From an uncultured Saprospiraceae bacterium (lineage in GTDB: Bacteria; Bacteroidota; Bacteroidia; Chitinophagales; Saprospiraceae): a stretch of 7,285 bases of DNA. Made by a program: the position numbers and the translations under genes. How positions within the stretch are numbered: the first letter of the stretch is position 1; each line of letters begins with the position of its first letter. Under the pieces are notes generated by a model, which saw only the letters and a program-made list of their open reading frames with translations, was not told the DNA's origin and did no database searches. Shown here piece after piece: positions 1-6,191 of the stretch. The stretch spans positions 1 through 7,285 of the forward strand of contig CALHKJ010000306.1 in NCBI GenBank assembly GCA_938033975.1, in the 5' to 3' direction.

Positions 1-684
1 AGACTGGTAGGCATGTCTAAAGTAAAGGCATTCAGTGATCAAGGAAGATACAAGGTGATCAAAAAGTTTAGACACCATATTCTTGTTTATTTTATTATCT
101 CTCTCCTTTTAGCTTCTTACTTCTTTTTTAGGATTGACTTCCGTCAAATGTGGATGCTTTTCATTCCTTTGGTTTTAACTGCAGCATACATCCTTCCAGT
201 GTTCAAGTCACGTAGACTTAGAGATTTACCATTTATCAAAATCTTCTTAATCGCAACTGTATGGACTTGGTTGACTTTCAATATGGTAGGTTGTCATGAT
301 GAATCTTCACTGTGCATTTTCTTAAGTATAGAAAGAATTCTATTTTTTATAGGAATCACAATCCCCTTCGATATTCGAGATATAGAAGTTGATAAATCTA
401 TTTCTGTTAAAACACTCATTCACAGCTTAGGGGTAAATAACTCTAAAATTTTAGCTTCGGTATTGATACTAATTTGTTTTGGTATAATCTTGTATTTAAG
501 TATCAACAGCCTTATTGCCAGGAGTTATTTATACGGCCTAAGTGTAACTTACCTGTATGTTATTGTTCTCATACTCTACTCTAGACCTGGTAAAGCCGAT
601 TATTATTATGGGGGCTTGCTAGACGGTAGTATTGGTTTGAGATTTCTACTTTATCTAGGAATAGAATTTTTGATCCTAAGCTAA
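1..684 (+). CDS. UbiA-like prenyltransferase-fold membrane protein, 5'-truncated by the window edge
   Basis: This is the C-terminal part of a polytopic inner-membrane protein of the UbiA superfamily, enzymes that transfer prenyl chains in the membrane; the substrate here cannot be told. The frame is open to base 1 (Arg-Leu-Val-Gly before the ATG at 13), so that ATG is probably an internal Met. UbiA proteins usually have about 280-300 residues and an N-terminal NDxxD motif, which is absent here and presumably lies upstream. Numbering from that ATG, the second Asp-rich motif is clear at D120, D123 and D127 (PFDIRDIEVDK), followed by the usual 'KTL..LGV' stretch at 133-141. About six hydrophobic segments are visible, with a C-terminal 'LLDGS' (202-206) that I recall from the short Bacteroidota UbiA-like proteins. 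The next gene begins 96 nt downstream. The family call is fairly firm; the enzymatic role is not. Confidence 0.75.
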   Translation, partial: RLVGMSKVKAFSDQGRYKVIKKFRHHILVYFIISLLLASYFFFRIDFRQMWMLFIPLVLTAAYILPVFKSRRLRDLPFIKIFLIATVWTWLTFNMVGCHDESSLCIFLSIERILFFIGITIPFDIRDIEVDKSISVKTLIHSLGVNNSKILASVLILICFGIILYLSINSLIARSYLYGLSVTYLYVIVLILYSRPGKADYYYGGLLDGSIGLRFLLYLGIEFLILS

Positions 685-730
685 AAGGCTTTTATACCCT
701 AAAATTTATTGTCTATATTGGGATGAAATA

Positions 731-756
731 AACAATAATATTTAACCAATATTGTT
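731..756 (+). repeat. AT-rich inverted repeat between the UbiA-like gene and the barrel pair
   Basis: A 7-base inverted repeat (AACAATA at 731-737, TATTGTT at 750-756) with a 12-base loop lies about 50 bases after the UbiA-like stop and is followed by two more T residues. It could be a weak terminator or a regulatory palindrome ahead of the barrel gene, but the stem has one G-C pair only and may be chance in AT-rich DNA. Confidence 0.2.
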
Positions 757-780
757 TTAACATTATCGAACAAAACAGTT

Positions 781-1467
781 ATGCAGAAATACTATTTGCT
801 TCTAAGCTTCTTATTAATATCATGCTTAGGTCTAGCACAAAAAGAAGATGGCGAAAATAAAATTCGCAATTTTTTTGACGAAAATTCCATCCATCTAGAA
901 GAATATAAAGGATTTGAGTTTGGATTTAACATAACCAATGTCCTCACCAAATTTGTTGGGAATACACCAGGCACTGATGTTTTTGACTTTCCATTCTTGA
1001 TGAGATACCATCTCAACAAATCTGCCATCAGATTAGGAATTGGTGCTACATTCAATCAATCATCTTTCTTTGACGCAACTACTGTGACATTTAGGGAAAC
1101 TGCAGAAAGATCAGCTACAGCAAGCATTGGTATTGAGCGGTACGTAAGTCTCCAAAAGCGATTGACATTTTACTATGGAATTGATGTATATGCAGCCACT
1201 GAATACGAAAGTGTTGCCACCTCTAACTTTAGTCAATCAGTGATAGAGAAAGATATAATTCGTTTTGGAGGAGGACCATTTATTGGACTTAGCTACAGTA
1301 TAAATCAAAGGATAAGATTGCATACAGAGACAAATTTATCTGGATTTTATCAGAGGACTGCTACGACTGAAGTGCTAGCTGGTATGGATATTCCAATTGC
1401 TGACACGGACACTATTGGAGGGGAAATAACACCTCCTATTGCCTTATATATAAACTTAAAATTCTAA
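781..1467 (+). CDS. Small outer-membrane beta-barrel protein (first of a pair), unknown function
   Basis: I do not recognise a characterised relative. The 228-residue product has a signal peptide (residues 1-19, cleavage expected after LGLA before Gln20). It then shows alternating polar/aromatic strands typical of an 8- to 10-strand outer-membrane barrel and ends in Phe (ALYINLKF), the usual barrel-assembly end signal. Short Gly-rich strands (RLGIGATF at 84-91, RFGGGPFIGLSYS at 161-173) alternate with acidic loops. The start ATG is chosen because it gives a complete signal peptide directly; no strong Shine-Dalgarno is seen. The stop TAA shares its last A with the ATG of the next gene, so the two are almost certainly co-translated. 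The 'PPIAL..NLKF' end and the 'F.FGFNITNVLTKFV' segment at 46-59 have counterparts in the downstream protein, so the pair looks like an old tandem duplication. A porin, adhesin or structural role are all possible. Confidence 0.65.
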   Translation: MQKYYLLLSFLLISCLGLAQKEDGENKIRNFFDENSIHLEEYKGFEFGFNITNVLTKFVGNTPGTDVFDFPFLMRYHLNKSAIRLGIGATFNQSSFFDATTVTFRETAERSATASIGIERYVSLQKRLTFYYGIDVYAATEYESVATSNFSQSVIEKDIIRFGGGPFIGLSYSINQRIRLHTETNLSGFYQRTATTEVLAGMDIPIADTDTIGGEITPPIALYINLKF

Positions 1468-2039
1468 TGAGTACACTAAAAAACATATCGATTGTTGTGC
1501 TCATTTTATTTGCAAGTACAGCAATCTTTGGACAGGATGAATCTGTCTATGAAAAACACAGAGAGGTAAGCTTAAACATGTCGGGTTTGGTGGCTCAATT
1601 TGTTCCTTTTTCTGATAATCAATTACTTACTGGACCATTTGATGTTACTTGGCTGAGTGGAAGAAATAACACCTATTTCAGAATGAGTATTGGAGGTAAT
1701 ATTGGTTCACAAGAACAGTTTGGACCAAATACCGATTTTGGCCATTTGGCAATTGGCGTTGGCTTCACTAAAAGAAGAATTGTCTACAAAAATTGGATTT
1801 ATGAATCGAGTGTTATGGGAATGGGTTATGCAGGCGGCTTAAACTCACCCAATGCCAACGCTGAAGATGGTGGGGGCCTTGGTGTAGGTATTGGTTTTGC
1901 TCCAGGCTACGAAATAAGCAATCGCGTAAGAATCAATGCTGAAGCTATTTTATTTTTAGGTTTAGGCACCAACGCTTTGCAGATTATCTTCGTTCCTCCT
2001 ATAGCAGTTAACTTGAAATACCGTTTCATTTCTAACTAA
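1467..2039 (+). CDS. Small outer-membrane beta-barrel protein (second of a pair), unknown function
   Basis: The 190-residue product has a signal peptide (1-22, cleavage expected after IFG before Gln23) and a body of Gly/aromatic amphipathic strands consistent with an outer-membrane barrel. The segment at 34-48 (VSLNMSGLVAQFVPF) resembles one I associate with Bacteroidota barrel proteins of unknown function. The end PPIAVNLKYRF matches the end of the upstream protein, apart from a four-residue tail (ISN after Phe187). The order of blocks is the same in both proteins: N-terminal LN(M/I) strand, 'R(M/L).IG' strand, Gly-rich middle, 'N(R/Q)(V/I)R(I/L)' turn strand, PPIA end. That supports shared ancestry despite low identity. 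Its ATG overlaps the upstream stop by one base (TAATG, 1465-1469), which indicates translational coupling and perhaps a fixed ratio of the two proteins. No enzyme motif is visible. Confidence 0.65.
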   Translation: MSTLKNISIVVLILFASTAIFGQDESVYEKHREVSLNMSGLVAQFVPFSDNQLLTGPFDVTWLSGRNNTYFRMSIGGNIGSQEQFGPNTDFGHLAIGVGFTKRRIVYKNWIYESSVMGMGYAGGLNSPNANAEDGGGLGVGIGFAPGYEISNRVRINAEAILFLGLGTNALQIIFVPPIAVNLKYRFISN

Positions 2040-2044
2040 AAAAC

Positions 2045-2066
2045 TTAGATTCTTAAAAAAATCTAA
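2045..2066. repeat. AT-rich inverted repeat after the barrel pair
   Basis: TTAGATT (2045-2051) and AATCTAA (2060-2066) form a perfect 7-base stem with an A-rich 8-base loop, beginning 5 bases after the second barrel gene's stop. A second small stem, AAGGG/CCCTT (2084-2088/2095-2099), follows. Neither has a T-run after it on the + strand, so they are not convincing intrinsic terminators. They may simply mark the 3' end of the barrel transcript or protect it. The rest of the 154-base gap up to the first peroxidase gene is AT-rich with no clear gene. Confidence 0.3.
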
Positions 2067-2193
2067 ACTTAATGGTTAAAAACAAGGGATTTTACCCTTA
2101 GAACCACAATGAAACAGGCATTTATGAGTTAATTACTATATATTTAGTAGTGCTTTAATTAATAAAGGACAACTTCAATCAAACAATCTATCC

Positions 2194-3366
2194 ATGAAAA
2201 CAATTCAATTAACAGCGTTAGTAGGAATTTTAATGATTTTCTTTATGGTTTCATGCCAAAAAGACAACATGAATGATTCACATGCTTCAGCAGTACCTGT
2301 TTTACCAGAAGAGCCTTATGATTATGTAACCAGCAGTCGAGCGGTAATGGATATTAGTGCTCCTGATATGGATTTGGTAAATACATTTTCAACTCAATTT
2401 GCTGTTGCAGCTGTTACTACCAATGTAGGACAGAGTATTACAAAAGAAGTTCAAGACAACAATATAGCGACCTTAGGTCGAGTACTTTTCTACGATGGTA
2501 AACTATCAAAAAATAATGCGACTGCCTGTGCAAGTTGCCACCAACAAGAAAAGGCATTTGCAGATGGTGCCATATTTAGCGCAGGATTTGGAGGTCAAAA
2601 GACTACTAGGAATTCTATTTCTTTCCAAAATCCTTCACTAGGAAACAACTTTTTCTGGGATGCTAGACAAAGAGAGTTGAATACATTGGTAACCGAACCA
2701 ATTGTAAATCACATTGAGATGGGAATTGAAAATTTACCTGATTTGATGGTGAAATTATCAGAAACAAGCTACTACCCTGATCTTTTTGAAAAGGCATATG
2801 GTTCTAAATCAATCACAGAATCTAAGTTTGCTGAAGCACTAACTCAGTTTTTAGCTTCTATCACAACTACAAATTCGACATATGATAGAGCTATCGAAAA
2901 CGATTTTGAAGAATTTTCTTCATTAGAGAAGTTAGGAATGGCAATATTCTATAGTGACAAAGCTCTTTGTGGATCTTGTCACACTGGAGCAAATTTTGCT
3001 GCTCCTGATGCAATCGATCAATATTATAACCCTTCAAAAGGAACTACTAACATTGGATTGGATCTTGTTTACAGTGATGATGGCAGAGGTGATGGAGAAT
3101 TTAAGATTCCTTCTCTTCGTAATGTAGCAATAACGGGTCCTTACATGCACGATGGTAGATATGAGACTTTAAGAGAAGTTCTTGATCATTACAACACTGG
3201 AATTCAGCCTCACCCTAACTTAGACACTAAGTTGGTCAAAAACGGGCTCCCTATAAAGATGGGCTTAAGTTCTTTAGAACTAGACGCTTTAGAAGCATTT
3301 ATGCACACTCTAACAGATGAGGATTTACTAAGAGACCCTAAATTCTCAAATCCATTTAGACATTAG
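2194..3366 (+). CDS. Diheme cytochrome c peroxidase / MauG-family lipoprotein (copy 1)
   Basis: A 390-residue exported diheme protein. A lipoprotein signal ends in the lipobox MVSC (Cys21), followed by a linker of about 90 residues before the first heme site. Heme-binding CxxCH motifs lie at C112-C115-H116 and C259-C262-H263. Measured from each heme His, key residues sit at the spacings I recall for Pseudomonas CcpA: bridging Trp155 (+39), catalytic Glu175 (+59), calcium-site Asn140, Thr314 and Pro316, and His319 (+56 from His263). Three positions differ: Phe132 replaces the distal His, Leu165 a conserved Gln, and Tyr333 (+70) the Met heme ligand. The last matches MauG, which uses Tyr there. 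The enzyme may reduce H2O2 or oxidise a protein or small substrate in the envelope. Cys21 is followed by Gln-Lys-Asp-Asn, resembling the Bacteroidota surface-export signal. It sits 154 nt after the barrel pair; a terminator follows. Confidence 0.95.
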   Translation: MKTIQLTALVGILMIFFMVSCQKDNMNDSHASAVPVLPEEPYDYVTSSRAVMDISAPDMDLVNTFSTQFAVAAVTTNVGQSITKEVQDNNIATLGRVLFYDGKLSKNNATACASCHQQEKAFADGAIFSAGFGGQKTTRNSISFQNPSLGNNFFWDARQRELNTLVTEPIVNHIEMGIENLPDLMVKLSETSYYPDLFEKAYGSKSITESKFAEALTQFLASITTTNSTYDRAIENDFEEFSSLEKLGMAIFYSDKALCGSCHTGANFAAPDAIDQYYNPSKGTTNIGLDLVYSDDGRGDGEFKIPSLRNVAITGPYMHDGRYETLREVLDHYNTGIQPHPNLDTKLVKNGLPIKMGLSSLELDALEAFMHTLTDEDLLRDPKFSNPFRH

Positions 3367-3392
3367 TAAAGTAAAATATATTTGAACTTTAT

Positions 3393-3421
3393 AGGCCTGT
3401 TTCATTAAGCAGGCCTTTTTT
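3393..3421 (+). terminator. Rho-independent terminator after peroxidase copy 1
   Basis: A perfect 7-base GC-rich stem (AGGCCTG 3393-3399 with CAGGCCT 3410-3416), a 10-base loop and a run of six T (3416-3421) start 26 bases after the stop codon. This should end most transcription from copy 1, so copy 2 probably has its own promoter. There is no matching T-run on the other strand. Confidence 0.85.
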
Positions 3422-3427
3422 ATGCCT

Positions 3428-3547
3428 TTAGGTCATAAAAACCATAGAGATATCATAGTTATTCGAATTTTTATCAGGGTTTCTCCTAATAAATACCATT
3501 TGCCAACCATCAACTTTATTAACTAAAATAATAGCTTTCGTCACCAT
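3428..3547 (-). CDS. Possible 39-residue small ORF in the gap between the peroxidase genes
   Basis: The gap between the two peroxidase genes holds a complete - strand frame from ATG (3545-3547) to TAA (3428-3430). The predicted peptide begins with a short hydrophobic stretch (AIILV at 5-9), then mixed polar residues (KVDGWQMVFIRR at 11-22), an Asn/Asp-rich part and a hydrophobic end. A second short - strand frame starts at ATG 3567-3569, has an AGGTG-like ribosome site about 8-9 bases before it, and stops at 3519. A single one-base shift in the T-rich overlap would join the two into about 48 residues. A 39-codon frame is easily met by chance in AT-rich DNA, and its own ATG has no ribosome site, so this is weak. 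I do not recognise the peptide. Confidence 0.15.
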   Translation of the reverse strand: MVTKAIILVNKVDGWQMVFIRRNPDKNSNNYDISMVFMT

Positions 3548-3592
3548 TAACTGGAATTTTTAAGTACATTAGTATTAACACCTTTTAATGCT

Positions 3593-4759
3593 ATGAAGTA
3601 TACACTATCGACAACGATAGGACTACTGGTTTTCCTATGCCTGATGTCCTGCGAAAAGAATCAGCACGCAATATTGTCTGAAGCTTTAAAACCCCATCTA
3701 CCCGAAGTAAGCTATGATTATGTAGCAGAAAATCAAAAAATTAATGAACTCAAGCTACCTGATTTTGCGCTTGTAAATTCTATATCTTCAGGCTTTCAAA
3801 GTCCTAGCACGGTTAACATTCATGCCCCTGTAAAAATCAAGGTTGAAAATAATGACGCGGCTACCTTAGGTCGAGTTTTATTTTATGACGCTCAATTATC
3901 TAAGAACAATGCCACTGCCTGTGCTAGCTGCCACCAGCAAAGCAAAGCATTTGCTGATGGAACTGATTTGAGTCAAGGTTTTGGTGGGAAAGTCACTGAA
4001 AGAAATTCAATGGGGTTTTCCAACCTAGCTACCAACAACAACTTCTTTTGGGATAGTCGACAAGACTTAATGCAGGACCTTGTCAAAGAACCTGTCACCA
4101 ATCATATTGAAATGGGCATGGAAGACATGACTAGTTTAGTTGAAAAGCTTAAGATCATTAGCTATTACCCAGAATTGTTTGAGAAGGCATATGGATCAAG
4201 TTATATAGATGAAGATCGTTTTGCGCATGCAGTTTCAGAATTTTTAGCTTCAATAAGTAGCACCAATTCAACCTTCGATAGAGCTATTGAAAATGATTTT
4301 GAAAGCTTTAATTCTTTGCAAAAATTAGGAATGGCAATATTCTTCAGTGAAAAGGCAAAATGTGGTTCTTGTCACTCAGGTGCAAACTTTAGTGCTGCTG
4401 ATGGTTCTTTTGGTGAATATGCCAATTCAGCAGGAACTGCCAATATCGGACTTGAAGTGAATTACAGTGATAATGGAATGTCTGAAGGTCAATTTAAAAT
4501 TCCTTCACTGCGTAATATTGCACTTACTGCTCCTTACATGCATGATGGTAGATTTGAGTCACTCAGAGAAGTTCTAAATCATTACAATGAAAATATACAG
4601 CCACATCAAAATTTAGATGATAAATTAATGCAAGGTGGCAGTCCTTTAAAAATTCAATTAAACTCACTAGAGCTGGATGCTCTTGAAGCCTTCTTACATA
4701 CCCTAACTGATGTTGAAATGACAACCAATCCAATGTATTCAAATCCATTTGTGAGGTAA
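3593..4759 (+). CDS. Diheme cytochrome c peroxidase / MauG-family lipoprotein (copy 2)
   Basis: A 388-residue paralogue of the preceding gene. From the first heme region to the end the two align without a gap, and a hand count gives about 65% identity (197 of 305); the N-terminal linkers are far more diverged apart from a shared 'LPE..YDYV' block. The lipobox is LMSC (Cys20), followed by Glu-Lys-Asn-Gln. Heme motifs are C110-C113-H114 and C257-C260-H261. Trp153, Glu173 and calcium-site Asn138, Thr312 and Pro314 are kept. As in copy 1, Phe130, Leu163 and Tyr331 stand at the positions of the distal His, conserved Gln and Met ligand of classical CcpA. It should fold as the same MauG-like diheme enzyme, anchored by lipid in the periplasm or outer membrane. 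Placement after the copy 1 terminator suggests separate transcription. Differences cluster in the linker, the stretch at 270-281 and residues 295-299, near or after the second heme site, so substrate or partner may differ. Confidence 0.95.
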   Translation: MKYTLSTTIGLLVFLCLMSCEKNQHAILSEALKPHLPEVSYDYVAENQKINELKLPDFALVNSISSGFQSPSTVNIHAPVKIKVENNDAATLGRVLFYDAQLSKNNATACASCHQQSKAFADGTDLSQGFGGKVTERNSMGFSNLATNNNFFWDSRQDLMQDLVKEPVTNHIEMGMEDMTSLVEKLKIISYYPELFEKAYGSSYIDEDRFAHAVSEFLASISSTNSTFDRAIENDFESFNSLQKLGMAIFFSEKAKCGSCHSGANFSAADGSFGEYANSAGTANIGLEVNYSDNGMSEGQFKIPSLRNIALTAPYMHDGRFESLREVLNHYNENIQPHQNLDDKLMQGGSPLKIQLNSLELDALEAFLHTLTDVEMTTNPMYSNPFVR

Positions 4760-4769
4760 AGTCATAAAT

Positions 4770-4809
4770 AAAAAAAGAGGCAATCTCGAATGAGAAAGCC
4801 TCTTTTTTT
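4770..4809. terminator. Bidirectional terminator between convergent genes
   Basis: A 12-base stem (4770-4781 with 4798-4809) has the core AGAGGC/GCCTCT, flanked by an A-run on the left and a T-run on the right, with an inner TCTC/GAGA hairpin in the loop. Because the A-run becomes a T-run on the other strand, it can end both peroxidase copy 2 (+) and the DUF4412-like gene (-), whose stops lie 10 bases before and 16 bases after it. Confidence 0.9.
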
Positions 4810-4825
4810 TGTTTTATCTTGTAGC

Positions 4826-5533
4826 TTAGAATCCACCACCCATTTGTCCCATTTGCTCAGAGAACTCTTCCCAAGTTAATTTTTGATAACCCTTAGGATT
4901 AAACTCAAAAGCAGCAGGATCAACTTCTTCTTTGAAGTCAACAGCAGTTACAGTCATTTTCATCATTCCTGCATCCATGATGTATTCCAAAGGAAATCCT
5001 TTCAAATCAACTTTATCTAAACCTTGAATCATTTTTGAGCTCATTTTCAACTCTGGTGCTACAAACATATCCATAGACATATTTTCATCTGAATCTGGAT
5101 TTTCAAAAGTTACAATTGCTTTGATGCATTTGTGACCTAAGATTTCTTTGGTTACATTTTCATCATACTCAACAGAAAATTCTGGAGTTTCTGTCTGAGC
5201 CTTCGCTTCTGCCATATCTCTTTCCTCTTTCGTGCTTTCTATTTGCATTTTTTTGCCCATAGCATTCATGTACATGACCATTGATTCGTTAGCGTTTTCT
5301 ACTATAGTTGTCATTTCAACCATCCCTCCCATCATATTTGCTTTTACCAATGACTTCTCCTCTGTATACATGTATTCAGTTTCTGTACCTTTCATCATTT
5401 CCAGATAGGTTGCCATCTCAGCATTATCACTTGATACATCAGTAATTTCCATTTTGATGTAACCTTGTTCTTGTGCTATTGCAACATTTGCTAGAAAACA
5501 AAGAGATAACACAGAAAGAATAAATTTTTTCAT
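4826..5533 (-). CDS. Secreted methionine-rich DUF4412-like protein, unknown function
   Basis: The 235-residue product has a signal peptide (1-20, cleavage after AIA before Gln21) and no lipobox, so it is probably a free periplasmic or secreted protein. The layout fits the Bacteroidota DUF4412 group as I recall it: an N-terminal beta-rich half with repeated Met (MMGGMVEM at 67-74, MVMYM at 85-89). After it come a central 'ILGHKCIKAIV' strand (131-141), a 'GFPLEY' motif (179-184) and a C-terminal 'EEVDPAAFEFNPKGY' segment (202-216). The fold may resemble lipoprotein-carrier (LolA-like) half-barrels, but that is inference. Methionine is very abundant (27 of 235 by hand count) and there is one Cys in the mature part (C136). 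The tail ends in Met/Gly. It has a possible promoter of its own (5551-5581) and ends at the shared terminator. The family call is moderate; no biochemical role is known to me. Confidence 0.65.
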   Translation of the reverse strand: MKKFILSVLSLCFLANVAIAQEQGYIKMEITDVSSDNAEMATYLEMMKGTETEYMYTEEKSLVKANMMGGMVEMTTIVENANESMVMYMNAMGKKMQIESTKEERDMAEAKAQTETPEFSVEYDENVTKEILGHKCIKAIVTFENPDSDENMSMDMFVAPELKMSSKMIQGLDKVDLKGFPLEYIMDAGMMKMTVTAVDFKEEVDPAAFEFNPKGYQKLTWEEFSEQMGQMGGGF

Positions 5534-5550
5534 TTTTTTAGTTTATTGTT

Positions 5551-5581
5551 CAATTATATAACCGTTGAAATTAGTTTGAAA
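5551..5581 (-). promoter_or_regulatory. Possible Bacteroidota-type promoter for the DUF4412-like gene
   Basis: On the - strand, TATAATTG (5551-5558) matches the phylum's -7 consensus TAnnTTTG at all but one of its fixed positions. TTTC (5578-5581) stands 19 bases upstream, where the -33 element TTTG is expected. This would give a short A-rich leader of roughly a dozen bases before the ATG at 5533. The match is plausible but imperfect, in very AT-rich DNA. Confidence 0.3.
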
Positions 5582-5592
5582 GTTCCTAAATA

Positions 5593-5609
5593 TATCTAAA
5601 TGATAGATA
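5593..5609 (-). repeat. Small inverted repeat after the exonuclease gene
   Basis: TATCTA (5593-5598) and TAGATA (5604-5609) form a 6-base AT-only stem with a 5-base loop, about 17 bases after the exonuclease stop on the - strand. It lacks a T-run and is weak as a terminator, so read-through from the acyltransferase-exonuclease unit into the DUF4412-like gene is possible. Confidence 0.15.
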
Positions 5610-5625
5610 AATAAATCTTAAAATT

Positions 5626-6180
5626 CTACCAAACGATCACCCATTCGTCCATATACTTGGAAAAAACCTTCCCGAGGTTACTAGCATCCGATATGGCTCT
5701 GTGGTGCACACCGTCAAATTCAAATCCTTCTTTCTTCACTGTGGCTTTAAGTCCACTTTTTTCGTGCCCCATATTTCCTTTTATGGTATTGTATTGCGAT
5801 TTGACATTTATAAAATATTCAACCCAGTCTGCTTCTATTTTATGGAGTTGACAATTATCTCTGAGAATACGTTTGTCAAAATCACCCCAAGCAGCAAGTA
5901 CATAGTCTTCCTCTCCCACTCCAATCCATTCTTTAAATTGGTCAATTACTTTAGGATAGGTATCTGCTGCATCTACATTTTCTTGAGAGATATGTGTTAG
6001 TGATTTGCAAAACCCCGACAAGAGAGGATTGACTGTAGGCTTTATAAACTTATTAAACTCTGAAATCAGTTCTCCGTATTCATTAATCATCACAGCCCCA
6101 ATTTCAATGACCTCGTTTATTCCTTTTGGTGGCTTCCCTCTCCAGCAAGTTGCCTCAACATCGTAAATAATATACCTCAC
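5626..6180 (-). CDS. DEDDh 3'-5' exonuclease, Eri1/KapD-like
   Basis: The 184-residue cytoplasmic protein is close to a bare exonuclease domain of the DnaQ/RNase T superfamily, which removes nucleotides from 3' ends with two metal ions. All catalytic residues are visible: ExoI Asp7 and Glu9 in YDVEATCW, ExoII Asp100 in WGDFDK, and ExoIII His160 and Asp165 in HHRAISDA, making it the DEDDh type. The segment PTVNPLLSGFCKSLTHISQE (48-67) is typical of the Eri1/KapD branch rather than polymerase III epsilon, so structured or small RNA is a more likely substrate than DNA; which RNA is unknown. The start is GTG (6178-6180). An in-frame stop lies five codons upstream and no ATG fits. Only 11 A-rich bases separate it from the acyltransferase stop, so the two form one transcript. 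It ends in TAG with no strong terminator behind it. Confidence 0.92.
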   Translation of the reverse strand: MRYIIYDVEATCWRGKPPKGINEVIEIGAVMINEYGELISEFNKFIKPTVNPLLSGFCKSLTHISQENVDAADTYPKVIDQFKEWIGVGEEDYVLAAWGDFDKRILRDNCQLHKIEADWVEYFINVKSQYNTIKGNMGHEKSGLKATVKKEGFEFDGVHHRAISDASNLGKVFSKYMDEWVIVW

Positions 6181-6191
6181 AATTTCTTTTT

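Noticed and set aside
13..15. ATG at 13 as the true start of the UbiA-like gene
   Set aside because: The frame is open to the window edge, and the protein would lack the N-terminal UbiA motif and a third of its normal length.
814..825. Lipobox-like LISC in the first barrel protein
   Set aside because: The hydrophobic stretch continues past the Cys to a good signal peptidase I site before Gln20, and the protein ends like an integral barrel.
792..1055. 87-residue - strand frame inside the first barrel gene
   Set aside because: It lies wholly opposite a signal-peptide-bearing gene and has no ribosome site or recognisable domain.
2139..2146. TATATTTA as a -7 promoter element for peroxidase copy 1
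   Set aside because: No TTTG-like -33 element is found at 19-21 bases upstream, and such matches are common in AT-rich DNA.
3499..3539. TTTG (3499-3502) with TAGCTTTC (3532-3539) as a promoter for copy 2
   Set aside because: The spacing of 29 bases is too long for the phylum's promoter pattern.
4563..4748. 61-residue - strand frame opposite the end of peroxidase copy 2
   Set aside because: It is antisense to the strongly conserved C-terminal part of the peroxidase and has no features of its own.
5657..6000. Two overlapping + strand frames (64 and 99 residues)
   Set aside because: Both are opposite the exonuclease gene, whose catalytic motifs are complete; they look like chance frames.
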